Assembly: GCA_004764695.1 (NCBI GenBank) | Contig: SMSO01000025.1 | Span: 3,814,102 to 3,878,101, forward strand | Length of the DNA stretch: 64,000 nucleotides | Reading direction: 5' to 3' | From: Schizochytrium sp. TIO01 | Taxonomy: Eukaryota > Sar > Bigyra > Thraustochytrida > Thraustochytriidae | In this document: positions 1-9,000 of the stretch, one piece after another | Layout: the number at the start of each line of letters is the position of its first letter | Position numbering within the stretch: position 1 is the stretch's first letter | Made by a program: the position numbers and the translations under genes | Notes under the pieces: model-generated | The model's input: only the letters and a program-made list of their open reading frames with translations | What the model was told of the DNA's origin: nothing | Databases searched by the model: none

Positions 1-3000
1 TTCTTGTGGGCGGATGTCTTGATCAAGAATGCATTCAACCTCTGGGTCAAATCCAAGAGGATAATCCACATCAGGGGTTGGCGCGGTGTTCGCTCGTCCG
101 GCAGAATCTCCACCTTCAGTGCGCGCCGCAACAGCAGCGGCCATACCTTCAATAGATGGGTCAGCGAAAAAGACTGAAATCGGCAGGTCTACACCAAGGT
201 TCTCTTGGACCATCGCAAGCAGCTGTGTAGCTGCAAGAGAATGCCCACCAAGATCGAAAAAGTTATCATGGATACTAATTGACTGTAAACCCAGCGTTTC
301 TTTCCACAGGTCTGCGATAACAACTTCCTCCATGGACCTTGGCGCAACAAGAGCTCGAAGTGCTTGGCCATGTGCATCATGGGCACTTTCTGTAGGGGGT
401 GGTAGGGCCCGACGATCAATCTTACCATTTGCTGTTAATGGTAGTTCGTCCATGAAAACCCATGCAACAGGAACCATATATGAAGGAAGTTTGTCCTTCA
501 CCAAACTCTGTAAAGCGTGGATTCGCTCTACTTCACCATAGGTATCTTCTTCAGATTCTGAAGAAATAACAACGTAAGCACATAGTCGCTGCTGACCAGG
601 CACATCCTCTCGTGCAACGACACACGCTTCAAGAACACTAGGATGCTGCTTAAGAACTGATTCAATCTCGCCTAATTCCACGCGCATGCCGCGGATTTTG
701 ACCTGAAAGTCAACACGACCTATGAACTCGATATTGCCGTCGCGTTGAAAGCGCACACGATCTCCAGTACGATAGAGCTTAGAACCCTTCAGATAGGCCA
801 GTTCAGGTGTGTGCTCTACAATAGCAGCTATTGATTGAGGAAAATCAATGAATCGATCTCGCGTAAGCTCAGGACGGCCAAAGTAGCCGCGCGCAAGGCC
901 AGGTCCTGCAATGCAGAGTTCTCCCGCGACCAGGGCGGGGACTGGCTCAAGGAACTCGTCAAGAACGAAAGCTGCAAAGTTATCAAGTGGTTTTCCAATG
1001 CATGGGGCCAGAACAGCCTTTTGGTTCTGTAGTCCCTTGGTCGATAGAAGGAGTGAGTTTGTGACAAAATAGGTACACATAATTGTACCTTCCGATGGCC
1101 CATAATGGTTATCCAGACGAAAAGGCACAGTGGAAAGGACATCACGAGGTACGTGCAGTTTATCACCACCACCGTACACAACGCGAAGGCTTGATGGCCA
1201 CTGCTGTGAAGTTGATGACTTTGTACGTAGAAAGACCTCTAGAAGCGGGGTGGGGAGCAAAGAGACCGTGATGCGGTCATTATGAAGACATGTGCGCAAT
1301 GCATGAAGATCCTTCTTTTGCTCATCCTCAACAAAGTGCACGGAGGCGCCCACTGAGAGGAAAGGCCAGATCTCAAGACCAACAGGGTCAAAGGCTGAGC
1401 CGACAAGCTGTGAAGCACGGTCTTTGTTTGAGAGTTCATAAATTCGAACATGCCAGTTGATGAGATTGACCATCGATCGATGCTCCACGAGAACGCCTTT
1501 GGGATTTCCAGTACTCCCTGAAGTATAAATCATGTATAACGTGCTACGAGAACCATGCCATTGCTGAGCATTTGAGCCCCATGACGAAGAAGCTGGCGGG
1601 GGTAAATTTGTCACTGCTCGGATCGCTCCAAACGCTCGCTCAACCTTACTTGCAATGCGATCCCAGCGCAAGTCAACAGGAATAATTAGCGGGAGATTTG
1701 GGATACTCTCGAGGCCCTGATGGCTTAACAGTTGCAATGAATGCCGATCGCAGAGAAGAACACGCATCTGCGAATCCTTGAAAACATAGGTAAGGCGTTC
1801 TTGCGGCCAGGAAACATCCATAGGAACGTAAGCGCCTCCAGCTTTTGCAACAGAGAGCATACCCAAAATCATGTTGGGTGAACGCTCCATAAACAAGCCC
1901 ACATTCACTGAAGGTTCAACCCGACAGCGGTAACGCAAGTAGCGCGCAAGCATGTTTGCTCTTGCATTCAGCTCGCCGTAGGTCCAAGTCCTACCTCGCC
2001 ATGCCACAGCGCATGACAAAGAATTAGCCTCTGCACAGGCTTCGAAGAGTGCGTGTACACATGTGAACTGATCAAAGTCGCGCTTGGTTTGGTTCCATTC
2101 GGAAAGAATGAGCCTTTTTTCAGACTCGGTAAGAATTGGCAAACGACAGTACAAGCCTTGCGGGTTTTCCGCGCTGCCGTGGATTAACTGCTGCAAGTGG
2201 TCAGCGAAGCGAAGAATGGTGTCTTCGGCAAACAGCGCAGTTTTATACTGTAAGCCAGCACGGAGCCCACCCTCTTCTGTTTCAGATTTGGTGATGATCA
2301 ACTGAAGGTCATAAGGCGATGCTTCCTGAATAACATCCCTGCGAAGTTTCATTTTTAAATGCGATCCAACCGTAACGGTTTCTCCAGACTCAAGCCGCGC
2401 CAACGAAGGCGTTTCTTTAGATTCAGCTGAAAAGGATTGATTAAGCGACAAGAGGACCTGAAAAATAGGGCTACGTCCCGCACTACGGTGAGCAGCCATT
2501 TTCTCAACGAGAACAGCAAAGGGGTACTCTTGATGCTCGAATGCAGAGAGGACAACAGTTCGGGCTTGCCTTAGCAAACTACGGAAGTGGTCCTCCTTAC
2601 TTACGTGCATGCGTAATACGACAACATTTGTGATGTTTCCGACAGTACGATCAAGTTCGGGTACAGTGCGACATGCCATCGGAGTACCAATAAGAATATC
2701 CTCTTTCCCGGTGTATCGATACAATAGACCAGCATAGAAGGCCACCAGTGCCATGAATAGGGTTGCACGTTCCAGGTGTATCGCCTCTTGCAGCTTAACT
2801 AAACTTGCTGCGTCCAGATCAAAAAAGTGCCAGGCTCCGTCTCGAGTTGATACGTTTGATTCTTGCTGTGCTGAAGAAACTATAGACTCCGTGGGATCAG
2901 ATTCCACAGGAAGGTCAAGAGATGCTTCGTGGCCAGCCAGCTGGCGTTGCCAAAAACTCCATAACCTCGAACCGGCTGAAGAATTCATTTCCTCTTTTTG

Positions 3001-6000
3001 TAACTTCGCAAACTCCGCCACAGTCATTGTTGGCTGAGAAGGCCGCACAATTGATGTTTCAGATACTGCAGCATCATACATTTCACCAAGATCCTCCAAT
3101 AAGACATCAAGTGACCATCCATCCATGGAAATATGATGAGCAGTAAGAAGCAGAACCGGGTGTTTGTTACTATCAACAAAAAGACGTGCTCGAAACGGGG
3201 CATTCCGAGTCAAGTTCCATGGACGATGCAGTTCTGCTTGCAAGAGCTCATGTAATGTTTCTTCGGAAGCTTGGGGATCCATGTCCGCGACAAAGTCAAC
3301 CTTGTTGGGCGCCAAAGCATCCCCATCATTGTGGACATCATTGTCATTATCGTCCTTTGCTTCGGACACTTCCAGATGTAACTTGGAAGGGACTTCATCT
3401 TGCTTCGAGGTGAGTGGAGGATAAACGATCTGGTATGGAACACCGTTTTCTTCTCCATACATTGTGCGCAAGGAAGGGTGGCGATTCACAAGCCCTTGTA
3501 GTGCAGTACGAAGATACCCAACATCTACTATCTTGTGTTTTTCATCTTGATCATTTTCTTCGAATAAAGCTTCGAGTGTGCAACAGACATGGACTACATA
3601 GTCGACACGCTTGGGATCCATTTTATGCATGAACCAGAGAGATTGCTGATTGTATGAAAGAACACAAATTTCAGGTGTTTTGCCGGATGAGGATGGTGCA
3701 ATGTTTGCTTTCTTAGTGGCTGCATTGAGCTTTTGAAGCCTTTCTTGCAACGCTTGCTGAGCACGCATGCTTCCAGACCACATTGGAGTATGAGCCATGG
3801 TCAATGGTGTCGTGAGATATTCAGAGTCCATCATCTGGCTATTGGATGAAGAACCTCCTTGATGGTAGCCACTTGTGTTATCAGACTCGAGAGAACCCCC
3901 AGGGTGTTGAGGGTCAGAAGATGGAGTCTGACCTTCTCTCACACGACGTAATGTTGATGATGTGTGCGATGTGGACAAAAGGCTTCCGCGCTCCTCTTCT
4001 GTGCGTGGGTAAAGACTTCCGACACCATCCCGACGGGCAGGTGCACGCCTTTCTTGAAGCCACTCACTAATCCCTGTATCGCGCAAACTTGAGGATACGA
4101 AAGAAGTGGAAAGACGCTTTGTTGTGGTAGGAGCACCAATAAGGGCGCCCTGGGGTGCTCCGTTGTTTTGATTTTGAGAACGTGATGAAGGTCCACGCAA
4201 GCTACTGCGCATGGAGAATGCCTGCGGTGTAGGACTAAAACGAACTGACGGGGTCTCGTAAAGACCCTTGATCTGAGATCTTGATCCACTTGGGGCGCTC
4301 GCACCGCCAGCACCTGTAATGGGCGTTTTTGCTTTAGCGGAGTTGATGTACATGACTACAGATTTTAGAGTCGGGGACTGAAGAAACTTCGAAAGGGGCA
4401 TATCAATGCCAAATTCTCCACGTAGTTTGCTCATCATACGCGCTGCTGATAAGGAGTGACCACCTTCTTCGAAAAAATCCATAGTTGCTTCCATTTCATT
4501 CGGGTTTCTCCCAAGGGCATCGGCGAAAATCTTACGAACGGTTTGCGCAAGGTCCGAACTAACATCAAGTCCACGTATAGACCTGGATCCAACCGTTGAC
4601 CCAGAGTCACGCCGCTTTCCTAAGGACGTCGATCGAGCCGTGCCCTCCCCATCATCGGCTGGTTTACCTTCTTTCTTTTCCACAGTTTCTGAGGCTTGCG
4701 GATCCGGTAAAGCACGACGGTCAACTTTATGATTCTGAGTGAGCGGGAAGGCTTTTAGGAAGACGATCATACTTGGAACCATGAAGTTTGGAAAACAAGC
4801 ACCTAAGAATTTGCGAAGGTCTGACGAAGTGGCTTGAGTACCCTCGCGTACAATCACATAACCAACGAGGAACTTGTCGCGGTCGCGCTGGCGTACGACC
4901 ACAACGGCTTCTTTCACCGAAGGATGCTGCAGCAGCTCTGATTCGATAGCCACAAGCTCTATGCGGTTGCCTCTGATTTTCACCTGTGTATCCCTTCGCC
5001 CCATGAACTCAACGTGACCATCCTCACGCCAGCGCACGAGATCGCCTGTTCGGTACATACGTGGATAGTCCTTCAATATGGGTGCAAGATCAGCAGCAAG
5101 GTCCTTAGGGACCGGCAGAAAACGCTCTTTGGTGAGTTCAGGGAGATTAAAGTAGCCACGTCCAACTTGAATACCAGCGATAAAAAGCTCTCCAAAGACA
5201 CCAATAGGTAAAGGTGTAAGGTGCTCTTGATCTAGAATTAAACAAGCGACACCCGATGCAGGCTTGCCGATTGAAGGAGGTTCTCGCATACCTGGAGGAA
5301 CTGTAGTCATGGTGGCATTAACAGTGGTTTCTGTTGGACCATAGATATTCACCAGACGATATGGGGCATCTGAGCGAGTTCCAAAGTGCAGACGGTCTCC
5401 ACCAGTATAAATGAGACGCAATGCGCCAAGCTTGGCACGAGGTCGCGCAGAATCCTCTTCGAGAACCATTTCGCAGAGTTGGGTAGTGAGGAAACCCATA
5501 CTTACACGGTTTTCGACAACCCAATCTAGAAAACGCGGTGCCACAACGCTAACATCTGAGTCCGTGACCGGTACCAAACATGCTCCGACAGCCAGAGTAG
5601 GCCAGGTGTCAGCAATAGACGCATCAAATGCTAGTCCGGCACAGGCGAATACCCTATCCTCTTCCGTCATTTGGTAGTATTTGATATGCCAGTGAATGTA
5701 ATTCACAATAGAGACATGTTCAAGAAGCACTCCTTTGGGTTTTCCGGTTGATCCAGATGTAAAAATAGCATAAGCAAGCTGCTTGCATGAATGACGGGGG
5801 TCATAAATCTGAGTCTCACTTGCCAAGGAAATGACATTATCCCAATCTCGATCAACGACAATTTGCCGACCCTCAAAGCTTTCCGGAATGCCTTGCACCA
5901 AAGAGGCCTCTGTGAGGATTACAGTTGAATTGGCTTCGTCAAGCATGGTTCGAACACGTTCCGGAGGATACTTAGGATCCATTGGCATAATCACGCCACC

Positions 6001-9000
6001 AGCTTTTAAAATCGCAAGCCACGACACTGTTAGATGAGCAGTACGAGTCATGAAAACTGGAACGAGCGTTTCATGTCGAACTCCTGCAAAGCGCAAAAAG
6101 TTGGCCAAGCGGTTTGACCGAGAGTTCAGTTCTCGATATGTGAGTACCATAGAAGGAGTTTCAACACAGATTTTGTCTGGGGTCTGTGCTGCTTGTCTCT
6201 CGACGAGCTCATGTATTGTAGCCGTGCTGACCTCGGGTGCGGGGCGGGCTTGGTTGAAATCAAACAGAATATGCTTACGCTCCTCTTGAGAAAGCAGTTC
6301 AAGGTCAGAGATATGCAGCCGTTCTGGCTCAGATGCTGCCACTTGCTCAATAATTAATTGCAGACTATTGATAAGTCGAGTCATTGATTTTTCACGAAAG
6401 ATGTCCGTGTTGTAATGAAACGAGGTCGCCAAGCGGTCGTCTTCTAGACACATCATCAATGTCAAGTCAAATTGAGCATGTAAATGCGGGCACGTAAGCG
6501 ACTCCATTTCTGGAACTCCTTCGCCAAAGTTGAGCTTGACCCCGTCAAAACCAAGCAAGGTTTTGGCCAAACCAGGTCGCTTTACATGGGGGCGCTGTAA
6601 CACAAAAGCAACATTAAACATTGGGTTCTCACCAGTGCTACCACTGCTTTGTCCAGCTCCTGACCGGGCTAATTGTTCAACGAGGTAAGGGAATGGTAAT
6701 GCCTGGTTATCAATGCCACGAAGCATCACCGCAGCTACACGGTTCCAGAGCTGAACAAGTGTAGGATCACCTGAAAGATCTGCGCGCACAACGATAGGGT
6801 TCACAAAATAACCAATGATCTTTTCAAACTCCTCACGCCAGCGTCCAGCTGTGGGGACACCAAGTTGTATGTTGTTTGAGCCGGTATATGCTCGAAGTAC
6901 TATGCTGAAACAAGAAAACAAGATAACAGACAGTGTAAACCCGGTCTTCGTACAAATGTCCACAAGTTTCTTTGTGTTTTCAGTTCCGAGTTCAAAGCGC
7001 AAAGCGGAGCCACGAAAAGACTTTACTGCAGGGCGAGGGGCATCGAGGGGCAGTTCCATGTTGTCTCGAGAATTATCATCCCTGTTTTCCTGAAGCTCTT
7101 TCATCCAAAAATCAAGAAGACGCTGACCACGAGGGCCTTCAATGAGACGATGCTGCAGAGCGATGAAGTCTTTGTAGGTGAAGTCAGATTCAAGTGCATC
7201 CGGCGGGGTGGGGTTTCCACGGTAGGCGTCCATCAACCTATCAAGAATAAGGACCATGCTCCAAAGGTCGGTGACAATATGATGAACAACAAGAAGAAAA
7301 ATTTGGGTTCCATCCGGGAGATTTGCGAGACGAAGACGCATTAGAGGACCATTGGCAAGATCAAAGAGCTGGTATGTTTCACGACTTAGCCATGATTTGA
7401 TGGTTTCCATTGAATTAGAATTCAAATCTTCCTCTGACATGTCAACTTTTGCATCAAAAATTGGAATAATGACACGTTCCACAGTGGCATCTGCATGAGT
7501 AGCAGGGATATATTTCGCGCGTAAGGCTTCGCTATCTCTAGTGATCTGTTCAAGAGCTCTGCGAAGCTTCTTCGGATCGAGTGTATTCCCAGGCGTAAGT
7601 CGACATGAGAAAGGAACGTTGTAAGCCTTGCTCGCCCACTCATTTTGGGCTTGGCAAACCAGCCACAATGATTCCTCATTAAACGACGGCATATCGTTAT
7701 AGTCATGGACAGGAAGTTCATCTCCTTCATCCAAAATATCCATATTCTGAGGAAAATCACTTCCCTGAGATGCTTGTGTGCTGGAGTTCCCCAGAGTAGT
7801 TGCTGCGGCATGACAGTACGCCTCAAGCCGAGGAAATTTGTATAAAAGCGAGACAGGAACGTCTGTGTGCAACAGACGACTCATTTGCGCCGTTACACGC
7901 CCAGCACCCAAAGAATCACCTCCTGCTTCAAAAAAGTGCAAGGACCTTGGGTTTGCATGTGACGAATCCTGACTGCTGAGACCCAAAGCTTCACAGAAGA
8001 TTCCCCACATGTTGTCTACCAAAGCGCTATACTTTGTTTTGCCATCGCTCTTGCGCTCAACTTGCAAGCGAATGTTAGAGCTTGTAGGCCCAGATGGCGA
8101 ATCCTTGCCACTATTATCAGAACCCGCCGCTCCATCTGAGGAACCATGACCCGTCCCCGGTGCTGGAAGACTTCTTCGATCAACTTTGTGATTTGGTGTG
8201 AGCGGAAAGCTTTCCATCTCAACAAAGGCAGAAGGTACCATAAAAGACGGAAGTTCTGATGCCAGGCTAGCTCGAATCTGACCAGCAAGTACACCCGGTG
8301 CCTCATCAGTAAAATTATCCTTGGCGATAAAGTATGCTACAAGACGCTTATTACCTGGTGTATCTTCACGTGCAATAACGATAGCTTCTTTAACTCCCTC
8401 GCATGACAGCATCGAACTTTCAATAGCCGTAAGTTCGACACGGTTTCCACGAATCTTTACTTGGGTATCAATTCGCCCAAGGAAGTCAATCTGGCCATCA
8501 GGCAGCCAACGGCAGAGATCACCAGTACGATACATGCGTGTCGTTCCAACATCAAACGGGTTAGAGATGAACTTTTCTGAAGAGACCTCAGGCATGTTTA
8601 AATAGCCTCGAGCCAGTTGCACGCCGGATAGGAAAAGTTCGCCGTACACACCAACAGGCACTGGCGTAAGCGTTTCTGCTTCAAGAATGAAACATTGGGT
8701 GTTTGGAGCGGGCGATCCAATTGATGGAGGAACACGCAACCCCTCTGGAACATAGCACATTGTTGAGTTGACTGTATTTTCTGTGGGACCATAAATGTTT
8801 ACGAGCTCGTAACGGGCGCCCATACGTGTGCCCATGTGCAATCGATCACCGCCTGTATAGACGAGCCGGAGAGTTCGCAGATCTTGGCGTGGGTGTGACG
8901 CATCCTCCTCAAGGAACATTTCACAGATTTGGGTTGTCAGAAAACCCATCGTGGCCCTTTCACGAATGATCCACTCAATAAGACGGGGCGGGACAACCGC

